Source: Candidatus Epulonipiscium fishelsonii
GTDB taxonomy: Bacteria; Bacillota; Clostridia; Lachnospirales; Cellulosilyticaceae
Assembly: GCA_001983475.1 (NCBI GenBank)
Contig: LJHD01000283.1
Coordinates: forward strand, 1-32,943
Length of the DNA stretch: 32,943 bases
Direction of reading: 5' to 3'
Shown: positions 25,251-32,943 of the stretch, one piece after another
How positions within the stretch are numbered: position 1 is the stretch's first letter
Layout of the letters: every line of letters starts with the position of its first letter
Notes under the pieces: model-generated
Told to the model about the DNA's origin: nothing
The model's input: the letters and a program-made list of their open reading frames with translations, nothing else
Database searches by the model: none
Program-made: the position numbers and the translations under genes

Positions 25251-26600
25251 TTATTCATTTAAAATTTTTAATTTTTGACCAACGAAGATTTTATCTCCAT
25301 CTTCAACCGCCATGTCATTCCATTCTAAAATATCAAGAACTCTTCCTTCTGAATTAAAATGTTTTTTACTAATACCTCTTAACGTATCGCCTTGTTCCAC
25401 AGAGTATATAATGTAGTCATCATTTTCTGTTACATCTTCTGATATAGCTTCTGTTGCTTTTTCTTCAGGTTCTTCTTCAACTTCTTCATTCACTTCAACT
25501 GTTACAGGTTGCAATTCTTCTTCAACTATTACAGGTTGTTCCTCACCCAATATTGTCGGATTTTGTGGAACGATTTCTTGCTGTTTAATTTCATTAAGTA
25601 TATTTACTGGAGCTTCTTCTTTTATAATATACTTTACACCATTTATTTCTTCTGTTTGTTGATTAAAATCTTCACTTTCGTTAAACACTGCTTGTGCTGG
25701 TGTAGTGATCAAGTTTGTATCTTGTGGAGTCCTTGTTAAAATAGCTCCCATTGCTAATAATCCCAAGCAAGCTGCAACAACCGAAAAATTAGTTTTTTGT
25801 TTTGTTTGATATTCTTGTTTACGACGAGAACCAATCTCTCTAAATTGTTTTACCACTTCATCCGGGTCTTCCTCTTTTTGACTTACAATAAACGGATTAT
25901 CAAGCATAAATTGTTGCATACAAGGATTTTTATCATAGTATAAATAAAAGCCAGTTTGTTCTTGTAATGAGTTCCCATTATAAACATAGAATGTTTCAAT
26001 TTTATTCAATGGATCAACTAGTAATAAAATTGTTTCCTTTTGGTCAAATATTTCTCGGTGAGCTTTAATCTCTGTTGATGTTAACATTGTACCATATCCT
26101 GGCTGCATATGTAACCACCCTAAAATTTCAGTATTAGGAAAATACTGCTCTTTTTTCTCAAGAATTGCTTGAACAGCTGGTATACTTATCCACGTTTCCC
26201 CTGGACCAAGTAAGTCTTCATCTATAGGAATTATCCCCGAAATAATATTTTCTTGCGTATCTGGATAATATTCTCCCACTAAAATAGCGGCTTTTTCTTT
26301 TGTTAAATCTGTTTTTGCATATTGATATAAGTAAGTATAAGCATAATCCTCAAGATACATTATGTATTCACAGTCTGTATCTCCAATTGGTCTTACAGAA
26401 TCTATGTTAGATAAAAGTTTTTCATATCTATCGCTGGGGTTCTCATAAAAATCATATTCCATCCCAGTCTGGTTTTGTACTTTAACATCTTCAACTTCTC
26501 TTTCTATTTTAATATTTTTCTTAGGTTGTATATTCTCTTGTTCTATTTTTTCATTATTTTTTTCAGAATTTTTTCGTGGATCATATATCATTTTCCCCAT
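25251..26600 (-). CDS. membrane protein with degenerate MPN/JAMM-like domain and C-terminal LysM
   Basis: A 449-residue protein in four parts. Residues 1-60 are charged and probably disordered. Residues about 80-245 resemble an MPN/JAMM fold: KEKAAILVGEY (E102) and GWLHMQPGYGTMLTSTEIKAH, which lines up with the JAMM metal motif H-x-H-P-G...S-x-x-D. However, the second histidine is Q166, the serine is T174 and the aspartate is E177, so it is probably inactive or altered. A single membrane helix covers 271-289, then an acidic Glu/Val/Pro-rich linker, then a LysM domain (403-448, YSVEQGDTLRGISKKHF) expected outside the membrane to bind peptidoglycan. GGAGG precedes the ATG. Function unknown; a link between cytoplasmic deubiquitinase-like folds and the wall is inference. 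Confidence 0.75.
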   Translation of the reverse strand: MGKMIYDPRKNSEKNNEKIEQENIQPKKNIKIEREVEDVKVQNQTGMEYDFYENPSDRYEKLLSNIDSVRPIGDTDCEYIMYLEDYAYTYLYQYAKTDLTKEKAAILVGEYYPDTQENIISGIIPIDEDLLGPGETWISIPAVQAILEKKEQYFPNTEILGWLHMQPGYGTMLTSTEIKAHREIFDQKETILLLVDPLNKIETFYVYNGNSLQEQTGFYLYYDKNPCMQQFMLDNPFIVSQKEEDPDEVVKQFREIGSRRKQEYQTKQKTNFSVVAACLGLLAMGAILTRTPQDTNLITTPAQAVFNESEDFNQQTEEINGVKYIIKEEAPVNILNEIKQQEIVPQNPTILGEEQPVIVEEELQPVTVEVNEEVEEEPEEKATEAISEDVTENDDYIIYSVEQGDTLRGISKKHFNSEGRVLDILEWNDMAVEDGDKIFVGQKLKILNE

Positions 26601-26829
26601 TTGTATATTCGCCTCCTATTAAATTTATCTGTATCTCTGCATCCTAAAATTTATCCGTATCTTTAGAATACTACATTATTTGTAAAATTTTTAATCTTTT
26701 ATGTCATATTAGAAAATTTTTTTATTATATTTTTTTACATTTTTTTCACTTATGGAAAAATTTACCATTTTAAAATATAAATATTTTTTGTCAAATTGGT
26801 AAATTATATTAATAAAGGTGGTGTTAACC

Positions 26830-27483
26830 ATGTTAAAAAATGGATTACTCAAACATCCAGCATATATTGATGCATATGCTCCTCACAATTTTCGTGATTT
26901 TTGTTGCACACTTTCTTACTATTTAGATTTGTATTTACCTATGTATCAGAATGAACTTGTTTTAGTTTGCATCGGTAGTGATAGATTAATGGGTGATAGC
27001 CTTGGGCCTTTAATTGGGTATAAATTAATGAATATTCAACATGCGAACTTAAAGGTTTACGGAACACTCGACAATCCTGTTCATGCAAAAAATCTTAAAG
27101 ATACATTAGATCATATAAATGCCGAACATCCTTCGGCCTTAATTATTTCCATTGATGCTTGTTTAGGAAATAAAGAAAATATTGGTTGTGTAGTTATTAA
27201 AGAAGGTTCTATAAAGCCAGGCATTGGTGTGGATAAAGATTTGCCACCTGTAGGACATCTTCATATTCTTGGAATTGTTAATTTAAGTTCTAGAATTAAA
27301 TCAAATAGCATAAATAAAATTAATGAGCCAGTTAGTTTAAGTGGCTTAATTCATCTAGATATTTTACAAAAAACTAGATTGTCTTTAGTCATGAAAATGG
27401 CTGATTTAATTTCTGCAGGCATTAGACATTGTAATTGGTTATATAATTATAAAAACAAATTACAACAAAATAGCCAATTATAA
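26830..27483 (+). CDS. yyaC: YyaC-family sporulation protein (putative spore protease)
   Basis: A 217-residue member of the DUF1256/YyaC family, which shares the HybD/GPR-like protease fold and is found in endospore formers. Landmarks: VCIGSDRLMGDSLGPLIGYKL, GTLDNPVHAKN, ISIDACLG and the segment KPGIGVDKDLPPVGHLHILG, where acidic residues correspond to the metal or active-site positions of hydrogenase-maturation proteases. The ATG at 26830 is preceded by AAAGGTGGTG; in-frame GTGs at 26818 and 26821 lie inside that site. The gene stands alone. The exact substrate is not established for the family. It is the clearest sign that the organism sporulates. Confidence 0.9.
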   Translation: MLKNGLLKHPAYIDAYAPHNFRDFCCTLSYYLDLYLPMYQNELVLVCIGSDRLMGDSLGPLIGYKLMNIQHANLKVYGTLDNPVHAKNLKDTLDHINAEHPSALIISIDACLGNKENIGCVVIKEGSIKPGIGVDKDLPPVGHLHILGIVNLSSRIKSNSINKINEPVSLSGLIHLDILQKTRLSLVMKMADLISAGIRHCNWLYNYKNKLQQNSQL

Positions 27484-28032
27484 CATATCCAAACAGAATT
27501 GTGATGTTCTATCTTAAATTTTAAAAATAACTATATTTTATTTATGCCAAATAACAAAGTAATATTTTATTTACATTACTATTAACTAAAAATTCAACCA
27601 TATTTATTTTCAATTATATAATATAATAACATTTTCTTATTTAAATTAATATTATTATATTATACCTAAAATTTAATAAAAATATAGGTACTTTTTTTTA
27701 AGATAAACAAAACTATCAATACAAATGACACTAACTATTTTATTATTCAACACAGTCAACTACATCAATAATTCAAGTTTTTAAAAACTAAGTTATCTAT
27801 TAAATATTACACATAAACGTTAATCTTTAATACACAATCAACTTAAGTTTAAAATTTACTATTAAACAAATTATCTTTTATGATGTAAACCATAGTTATT
27901 TGATTAAAATTACTTGTTTTTTTGCATATAAAATAGCAGTACAAATAAATGAAGATAGAACTTTATCACGGGACTTAGTATTAATCACAAAAAAACTTTT
28001 AAACAAGGAAATTTATAAGGGGGATATTTTAA
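27484..28032. other. very AT-rich intergenic region, no gene seen
   Basis: About 550 bases of low-complexity A/T sequence with several small self-complementary tracts such as ATATTATTATATTATA. A 60-codon frame starting at 27900 overlaps the ribosome site of the next gene and resembles nothing, so I reject it. It must contain the promoter of the EIIA gene, but too many near-matches exist to choose one. Confidence 0.5.
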
Positions 28033-28455
28033 ATGAATACAAAAAAATCAATTATAGTTACAGGACATGCGGATTTCGCTAAAGGGTTTAAAAATGCAAT
28101 TAAAATTTTACTTGGGGAAATCAGCCAAGCACATTTTATCGATTTACAGGATGACTTTTCGTCATATAAAATTGAACTAGAAAATTTAATTCAGGAATTA
28201 AGTGCTAATACTGATAAAGTTTTTATTTTTACGGATTTAGCAAATGGTTCACCTTTTAGTGTAGCTTCTAATATTTCTACAGATTTGCCAAATGTTAAAG
28301 TTTTTGGTGGTAGCAATTTAGCCATGGTACTTGAAACAATTACACAAATTTTATATGGTATTGAAAAAATTAATACAGATGAAATTTTGTTAGTAGGAAA
28401 AGAATCTGTTACTCTATTTGAAGCAGATAGATTATCCACAATTCTTAACGATTAA
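28033..28455 (+). CDS. PTS mannose-family EIIA domain protein
   Basis: A 140-residue EIIA of the mannose/fructose/sorbose class. It starts MNTKKSIIVTGHADFAKGFK, with H12 as the phosphate-accepting histidine, and contains the family stretch FTDLANGSPFSVASNIS and the GGSNLAMVLE loop. AAGGGGGAT precedes the ATG. The usual IIB, IIC and IID partners are absent on both sides, so it either serves transporters encoded elsewhere or is a regulatory EIIA. A terminator follows at once, so it is a one-gene unit. It sits next to pgi, but on the opposite strand. Confidence 0.88.
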   Translation: MNTKKSIIVTGHADFAKGFKNAIKILLGEISQAHFIDLQDDFSSYKIELENLIQELSANTDKVFIFTDLANGSPFSVASNISTDLPNVKVFGGSNLAMVLETITQILYGIEKINTDEILLVGKESVTLFEADRLSTILND

Positions 28456-28480
28456 TATATATTTATATAAAATTTAAAGA

Positions 28481-28516
28481 AAAACCACTATCCATTTGGA
28501 ATAGTGGTTTTTTATT
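28481..28516. terminator. terminator between the EIIA gene and pgi
   Basis: AAAACCACTAT and ATAGTGGTTTT pair perfectly around a 9-nt loop and are followed by TTTATT on the + strand, with A-rich sequence on the other side. It can serve the EIIA gene and the converging pgi. Confidence 0.85.
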
Positions 28517-28552
28517 AAGTCTAAACAATTTTGTTAAATTATTCTAACTAAT

Positions 28553-28651
28553 CTATTTTTTGCATTCTGCAGAATTTGTGCTAGAAGAGTTTATTCTATT
28601 TTCTAATTCTTTTTTCAAATCTTCATATCCAGATTTACCTAAAAGTGCAAA
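28553..28651 (-). CDS. pgi: glucose-6-phosphate isomerase, 3' exon (last 32 residues)
   Basis: After removal of the intron 28652-30980 this short exon continues pgi in phase 0. It reads FALLGKSGYEDLKKELENRI and then a serine/asparagine-rich tail ending CKK-stop. The family C-terminus following KNM is FALLGK with a glycine and YEDLK-type helix, so the join is exact. On its own it is too short and has no start codon, so simple gene finders would miss it. The S/T/N/K-rich last dozen residues are not typical and may be a species-specific extension. Confidence 0.93.
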   Translation of the reverse strand, partial: FALLGKSGYEDLKKELENRINSSSTNSAECKK

Positions 28652-28657
28652 GTAGGA

Positions 28658-28658
28658 T
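28658..28658 (-). other. predicted branch-point adenosine of the pgi intron
   Basis: Unpaired A in the domain VI helix, seven bases from the 3' splice site, the same position as in the fabK intron. Confidence 0.7.
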
Positions 28659-28709
28659 AAGCATTCAACGCCTTACTATATCTAGCAGGTTTTCAAATAC
28701 TCTCCCCAA

Positions 28710-28743
28710 GAACCGTACGTACACCTCTCAGCGTATACGGCTC
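28710..28743 (-). ncRNA. group II intron domain V (pgi intron)
   Basis: A 34-nt hairpin starting GAGCCGUAU and ending GUACGGUUC, with the GAGA tetraloop and the AGC triad. The lower stem is identical to that of the fabK intron; differences fall in the upper stem and the bulge. The ribozyme core is therefore preserved even though the protein has decayed. Confidence 0.94.
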
Positions 28744-28837
28744 ACAATCTATCAATCTGTATTGCCATTGTGTAAATGTTACCTTCATGCTATAAGTTGG
28801 TGACACGAGCTTTAAATAAAGATTTAATAGCCTTATA

Positions 28838-28886
28838 TCCCCATAAGCTAAAGCTAGGGGCTTTACGGCTTGTTTAGTAAAAGTAC
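28838..28886. repeat. palindromic repeat copy 2, inside domain IV of the pgi intron
   Basis: CCCCATAAGCT-AA-AGCTAGGGG with flanking GCC/GGC arms; nearly the same, inverted, as 21712-21770. It lies between the maturase stop codon and domain V. Nearby (about 28765-28790) the intron strand still shows a scrap like the HNH end (TTTACACAATGG matches the fabK intron), so the repeat appears to have landed in, or replaced part of, the endonuclease segment. Confidence 0.75.
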
Positions 28887-28991
28887 TTTGAAATAGTAGC
28901 AACTAAATTTTATTATAGTAAGGAACCATAACAGCAGCTCTCCCTTTGAAAGTTGTGTACTTTTTTATTCATGATAGAGAAACCAAAAATT

Positions 28992-30383
28992 TTATAGATT
29001 TGGTTGATTATCTATTTCTTCATCACTTTTTTTTAAATTTCTTTTAAACCCTTCATTATAAAAATAATATATTTTTGTACCTTTTTTTGTTTCATATCGA
29101 ATTGCTAAATTTCCATCAATATTAAACTTTTGTATTATTTTTGGTACTGATGTTTTATATTTATTTCCCAACGTCTTAATAAAACTATATCGCATTATAT
29201 GGTAAAATTTATTTAATACACTTACATCTTTGGCCAATCTATAATAATTATATAGACCTTTTATTTCAGCATTATATCTTTTAAATATCGCTAAATCATC
29301 ATTATCTTTTAGATAGGTCCTATGGCAAGAAACCCATTCTTCTTTCCCATTTTTCATTACAATTTTTAAAGCATTATATTCTTTTAATTTTTTTATCCAA
29401 ATTTCTTGTGGAACTCTTAAAACAACACTTTTTTGTAATTTTTTATTGTCCATTTTATACAATGCAGCTTTTGACGAATTTTCTACACTAATATTATATC
29501 CTAAAAATCTAACTTTATTTTCAGCATAAGTAATAAAAGTTTTTTCTTCTGATAGTTCTAGTTTAAGATTATTTTCTAAATATATTTTTAAATTGCTTTT
29601 AATTGCTTTAGCATCTTCTTTGCTTCCTATAATACCTATCAAAAAGCTATTTGCATATCTAGTATAACTTATTCGTTGCTCTAGGTTTACTTTATTAATA
29701 TATTCTTCCACATATTTATCAAATTCATTTAAATAAATGTTAGCTAATATAGAACTAATTATTCCGCCTTTTGGACTTCCAGAATAAGTTTTATTAAATA
29801 CCCAATCTTCTAAATATCCTGCTTTTATAAATTTCCAAATAAGATTTATAAATTTTTCATCTTTAATAGTTTTTCTCAGAATATTTATTAGTATATGATG
29901 GTCCAGATTATAAAATTTAATATTACCATCTAAATACCACTTTACTCCATTGTAATTTGAAATTTGTTGTAATGCTGTATGACAAGTTCTTTTCACTCTA
30001 AAGCTATGAGAACTATTTGAAAACTTTCTTTCATATATTGCTTCTAATAAACTTCTTATTATTTCTTGTATCAATCTGTCCTCTAGTAAATATATTCCAG
30101 ATGATTTTTTCACTAAACTTGGTTGATAACTTTCAGCTCTCATCTTTTCAATCAAGTTTTCAATCGCAACATCTATATCTTCTGCTGCATTGCCTTCTTT
30201 ATTAAGTTTATATGCCATATAATAGAATTCTTTATTGTAAAAATTTCTATATAATCTTTCATAATGATAATTTTCTTTTAATGCTTCTTTTTCCAGACTG
30301 TCTAATACTGCCTTTGGAGTTCTAATGTGCCTCACGCACCTTCCTAATTTTGTATTGACTGATAGACTATTCCCCTTCGCCAT
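28992..30383 (-). CDS. degenerate group II intron maturase (pgi intron), reverse transcriptase motifs lost
   Basis: The open frame (463 aa) is homologous along its length to the fabK-intron protein, and domain X is well kept (IWIKKLKEYNALKIV, YNYYRLAKDVSVL, MRYSFIKTLGNKYKTS). The polymerase core is ruined. The first catalytic aspartate block GDIKCFFDN is GNIKFYNLD (N154, one residue deleted). YADT is YANS (243-246). The GIPQGG block is GSPKGG, and about eight residues of the block before RT-2 are deleted. It cannot copy DNA, but the frame has stayed open, which fits selection for splicing help alone. By comparison with the relative, translation probably starts at the GTG near 30335, after GGAAGG; the ATG at 30383 is an alternative. 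Confidence 0.88.
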   Translation of the reverse strand: MAKGNSLSVNTKLGRCVRHIRTPKAVLDSLEKEALKENYHYERLYRNFYNKEFYYMAYKLNKEGNAAEDIDVAIENLIEKMRAESYQPSLVKKSSGIYLLEDRLIQEIIRSLLEAIYERKFSNSSHSFRVKRTCHTALQQISNYNGVKWYLDGNIKFYNLDHHILINILRKTIKDEKFINLIWKFIKAGYLEDWVFNKTYSGSPKGGIISSILANIYLNEFDKYVEEYINKVNLEQRISYTRYANSFLIGIIGSKEDAKAIKSNLKIYLENNLKLELSEEKTFITYAENKVRFLGYNISVENSSKAALYKMDNKKLQKSVVLRVPQEIWIKKLKEYNALKIVMKNGKEEWVSCHRTYLKDNDDLAIFKRYNAEIKGLYNYYRLAKDVSVLNKFYHIMRYSFIKTLGNKYKTSVPKIIQKFNIDGNLAIRYETKKGTKIYYFYNEGFKRNLKKSDEEIDNQPNL

Positions 30384-30635
30384 GTACCAAGTTTTCCTTG
30401 GCTCGGACTACTATGGGAATTCCGTTACCATATCACCCTTCATTTCTCTCAACATATATAAAGAAATTACCCAATTTGTATCAGAAATATATCTATAATA
30501 GAATGTGTGACTTAGGCAATCACAGTTTAGTATAAAATAACTTGCTATTCATTGTAATGTCGGATAGAACTTTCAACCTTTTCTGCTATTGCAGCTAGAC
30601 GTTTTGTGACACTAATTAGCTTGGTTATCTAATTT

Positions 30636-30667
30636 TATATAATCTCAAATATGTTATAGATTATATA
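30636..30667 (-). other. EBS1 hairpin of the pgi intron
   Basis: A perfect 10-bp stem (30636-30645 with 30658-30667) presents a loop that on the intron strand contains AACATATT. This is complementary to AATATG/TT across the pgi exon junction. EBS1 is CATATT (30648-30653), and the adjacent A pairs with the first 3' exon base. The loop sequence differs from the fabK intron exactly as its target differs. Confidence 0.9.
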
Positions 30668-30980
30668 CAAAACGTGTATCGTTTCAATGGCTTTCGATAC
30701 AAGGAAACTTAACCTTCTTCAGTCTATTCTTCACGCAGTTTAGCATTTATCCTCGTTTACAATTTTTACCTTGCCATTCAGTCGTGACTTTACCATTAAT
30801 CAACTTATGACTTTATAACCATGCTACACTCCCCCATTCTTTTCAGTTTGGGATAAGGTTATTGGTAACAAGAGCATTACTTCTAGTGTCTCTCTCTTGA
30901 GGTGTTGCAATTCACCTATTTATTTTTATACCACGATAAACTTTAACAAATTATGCTACAAGCTTATCTGACTGTCGCAC

Positions 30981-32258
30981 CATATTGCGTTTATATTCTT
31001 CAACTCCTGGTTGATCAAATGGGTTTACTCTTAGAAGATATCCACTTATACCACAAGCTTTTTCAAAGAAATAAACTAATTTTCCAAAAGTAAATGCATC
31101 TAGTTGTTCTATATTTATTACGATATTTGGTACCCCACCATCAACATGAGCTAATAAAGTTCCTTCAAAGGCTTTTTTATTTACAAAGTCCATTGTTTTT
31201 CCAGCAAGATAATTTAATCCATCTAAATCATTTTCTGCTGCTTCAAGAGTACGTTCGAATTTGGGTTTTTTAACATTTAAAATTGTTTCAAATATAAAAC
31301 GTCCACCATCTTGAATATATTGTCCAATTGAATGTAAATCTGTTGAAAAATTGGCTGAAGCTGGGAAAATTCCTTTTTTATCTTTTCCTTCACTTTCCGC
31401 ATAAAGTTGTTTCCACCATTCTGCGAAATATTGCAAACAAGGTTCATAGTTAACTATGATTTCAGTATTTTTGTTTTTAGCTAATAGTATATTTCTTATG
31501 ATAGCATATTTATAAGCTGGATTTTCACAAACATCGTCTGTACCATATTCTGTACGACCTTCAGCTGCACCTGCCATTAACTCATCAATGTTAATTCCTG
31601 CAGCTGCAATTGGTAAAAGACCAACAGCTGTAAGAACAGAGAAACGACCACCAACATCATCAGGAATAATAAAAGTTTCATATCCTTCATTTTTTGCCAT
31701 AGTTAATAAAGCACCTCTTGCTTTATCAGTAGTAGCAAATATACGATTTTTTGCTTCTTCTTTACCATATTTGTCTTCAAGATATTTTTTAAACACTCTA
31801 AAAGCAATAGCTGGCTCAGTAGTAGTTCCTGATTTTGAAATTACATTTACACTTATATCTTTGCCTTTACATACATCTAATAGGTTTTCCATATAAGTGC
31901 TTGAAATATTGTTTCCAACAAAATATATTTCTGGTGTTTTTCTTTGCTCCTTTGTCAAGGAATTATAAAATTGATGTGTTAAAGCTTCTATACAAGCTCT
32001 TGCTCCAAGGTATGATCCACCTATTCCTATAACAATCAGCACATCACTGTTTTGTTGTATTTTTTCAGCTGCTTTTTTTATTCTATAAAACTCTTCTTTG
32101 TCATAATTTACTGGTAAATCAATCCATCCCAAGAAGTCTGAACCTGCACCTGTTTTTTCATTTAACATTTGATGTGCTAACTTTACTGAAGGTATGATAT
32201 TTTGGATCTCTTTGCAACCAACACCTGCATTTGAAAAATCAATTCCTATATTGCTCAT
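30981..32258 (-). CDS. pgi: glucose-6-phosphate isomerase, 5' exon (first 426 residues)
   Basis: Pgi interconverts glucose-6-phosphate and fructose-6-phosphate in glycolysis and gluconeogenesis. This exon contains the phosphate-binding [18 protein letters not shown], the sugar isomerase signature [37 protein letters not shown] and the C-terminal [12 protein letters not shown] with the active-site lysine. The intron begins right after KRNM. Spliced, the protein is 458 residues, normal for the short bacterial form. Without splicing, nine intron-coded residues (VRQSDKLVA) replace the last 32, so the unspliced product keeps all catalytic residues but lacks the C-terminal helix. The ATG at 32258 follows AGGTGAGGTG; the GTG at 32276 lies within that site. 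It is downstream of tmk on the same strand, 71 bases apart. Confidence 0.95.
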
Positions 32259-32329
32259 TTTTTCTAAACACCTCACCTTTTAATTTAAGACAATAAGCTT
32301 CTTGCTTACTGTTTAGAACAAATAAATTA

Positions 32330-32943
32330 TTATTTATCTGCACTACGGAAGTATTTTACCATTATTTTGAAAATGATGTCAACCCGCTTTTCAACTTCTA
32401 TTTTTCCATCAACAGCAAATATAGGGTCTTGATTTTGTTTTATCAATAGTTTATAGCCTTCTTGAACTTTTTTATGAAATTCTTTTTGTTCAAAATCAAA
32501 TCTGTTAGTATCCTTTGCACCCCTCTTTCTTTCAAGACACACTTCTATAGGAGTATCTATAAAGATATTTATATCTGGATATACATCACATACAAAATTA
32601 TTTAAATTACGTACCTCTTTCATCCCTAAACCTCTAGCATATCCTTGATATACAATGGAGCTTAAAAAAAATCTATCACAAAGGACAATATATCCTTGTT
32701 TAAGATATGGAATAACATTGCTTAAAATATTTTCTCTTCTTGCTGCAAGATATAATAGCAATTCTGTTTTAGGGTCAATATTATAATCCATTATAGTGTT
32801 TCTTATAGCTTCAGCAGAAGGAAGCCCTCCTGGTTCTCTTGTTAAAATTACTTTATAGTTATTATTTTCCAACTTTTTTTTCAGTTTAGTTATAGTAAGA
32901 GATTTTCCCGATCCATCAAGTCCTTCTAAAGCAATAAACAATC
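32330..32943 (-). CDS. tmk: thymidylate kinase (5' end at the window edge)
   Basis: Tmk phosphorylates dTMP to dTDP for DNA synthesis. The P-loop GLDGSGKS starts a few residues from the visible N-terminus, followed by TREPGG, the conserved DR in VLCDRFFLSS (with YQGYARGLG after it) and a lid region rich in arginine and lysine (ERKRGAKDTNRF). The 203 visible residues nearly equal the family length. The first in-window codon that could start is a TTG at 32941, but only two bases remain before the edge. Because relatives usually have two to four residues before this point, the true start probably lies just outside the window. Confidence 0.92.
   Translation of the reverse strand, partial: LFIALEGLDGSGKSLTITKLKKKLENNNYKVILTREPGGLPSAEAIRNTIMDYNIDPKTELLLYLAARRENILSNVIPYLKQGYIVLCDRFFLSSIVYQGYARGLGMKEVRNLNNFVCDVYPDINIFIDTPIEVCLERKRGAKDTNRFDFEQKEFHKKVQEGYKLLIKQNQDPIFAVDGKIEVEKRVDIIFKIMVKYFRSADK

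Larger units (their letters stand above)
28652..30980 (-). mobile_element. group II intron interrupting pgi (2,329 nt, degenerate maturase ORF)
   Basis: The 5' end at 30980 reads GTGCGACAG, and the 3' end at 28652 reads TCCTAC. Domain V is intact at 28710-28743. Domain VI has the same GGAGAG/CUU-A-UCC pairing, with the bulged A at -7 (28658). It is clearly a relative of the fabK intron: the 5' ends share AGATAAGCTTGT, and the 3' ends share AAGGCGT and CTTATCCTA. Excision joins AATATG to TTTGCA and restores the isomerase frame. The 5' ~600 nt (30384-30980) holds domains I-III with the EBS1 hairpin. A palindromic IS-like repeat is inserted in domain IV where the HNH part should be. Confidence 0.94.

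Noticed and set aside
27900-28082. 60-codon frame before the EIIA gene
   Set aside because: It overlaps the EIIA ribosome site and start, resembles no protein and lies in very AT-rich DNA.
28693-28902. 69-codon frame on the minus strand
   Set aside because: It covers intron domains IV-V and a palindromic repeat; the coding look is accidental.

Overview
The window is AT-rich DNA from an endospore-forming member of the Clostridia. The basis is low-GC codon use, strong AGGAGG-type ribosome sites, a complete Clostridia-style type II fatty acid cluster, a YyaC-type sporulation gene and a DUF5711/CvpA pair. A Lachnospirales-like host is a guess; the exact lineage cannot be read from the window. 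No rRNA, tRNA or CRISPR array was seen.

Layout. 1-890: non-coding, a degenerate direct repeat plus the operon terminator. 891-12707 (minus): one fatty acid synthesis operon, fabH-acpP-fabK-fabD-fabG-fabF-accB-fabZ-accC-accDA, with a consensus sigma-A promoter at 12760-12788. AccD and AccA are fused. fabK is split in phase 0 by a 2,357-nt group II intron (8644-11000). 12993-15098: a small membrane protein, an IS200/IS605 tnpB relic and a CorA-type transporter. 15171-18551: a chemoreceptor facing an M42 aminopeptidase. 18630-20996: IS relics around a VanZ-like gene. 20997-22969: CvpA and DUF5711 proteins. 23226-23417: a fused tnpA/tnpB scar. 23624-26600: glycogen synthase and an unusual MPN-like/TM/LysM protein. 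26830-28455: yyaC and a lone mannose-family PTS EIIA. 28553-32258 (minus): pgi, split by a second related group II intron (28652-30980). 32330-32943: tmk, running off the window.

Main result. Two core metabolic genes, fabK and pgi, are each interrupted by related group II introns. The boundaries can be placed to the base: 5' GUGCG, 34-nt domain V, domain VI with a bulged A at -7, 3' AY, seamless reading frames after excision, and EBS1 hairpin loops complementary to each exon junction. The pgi intron's protein has lost reverse transcriptase catalytic residues (YANS, and GNI in place of GDI). The fabK intron's protein has YADT and a frameshifted HNH endonuclease. Both look immobile but selected for splicing, and the pgi intron may depend on a maturase supplied in trans. 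The rest of the window carries many decayed IS200/IS605 pieces and small palindromic repeats, including one inside the pgi intron.
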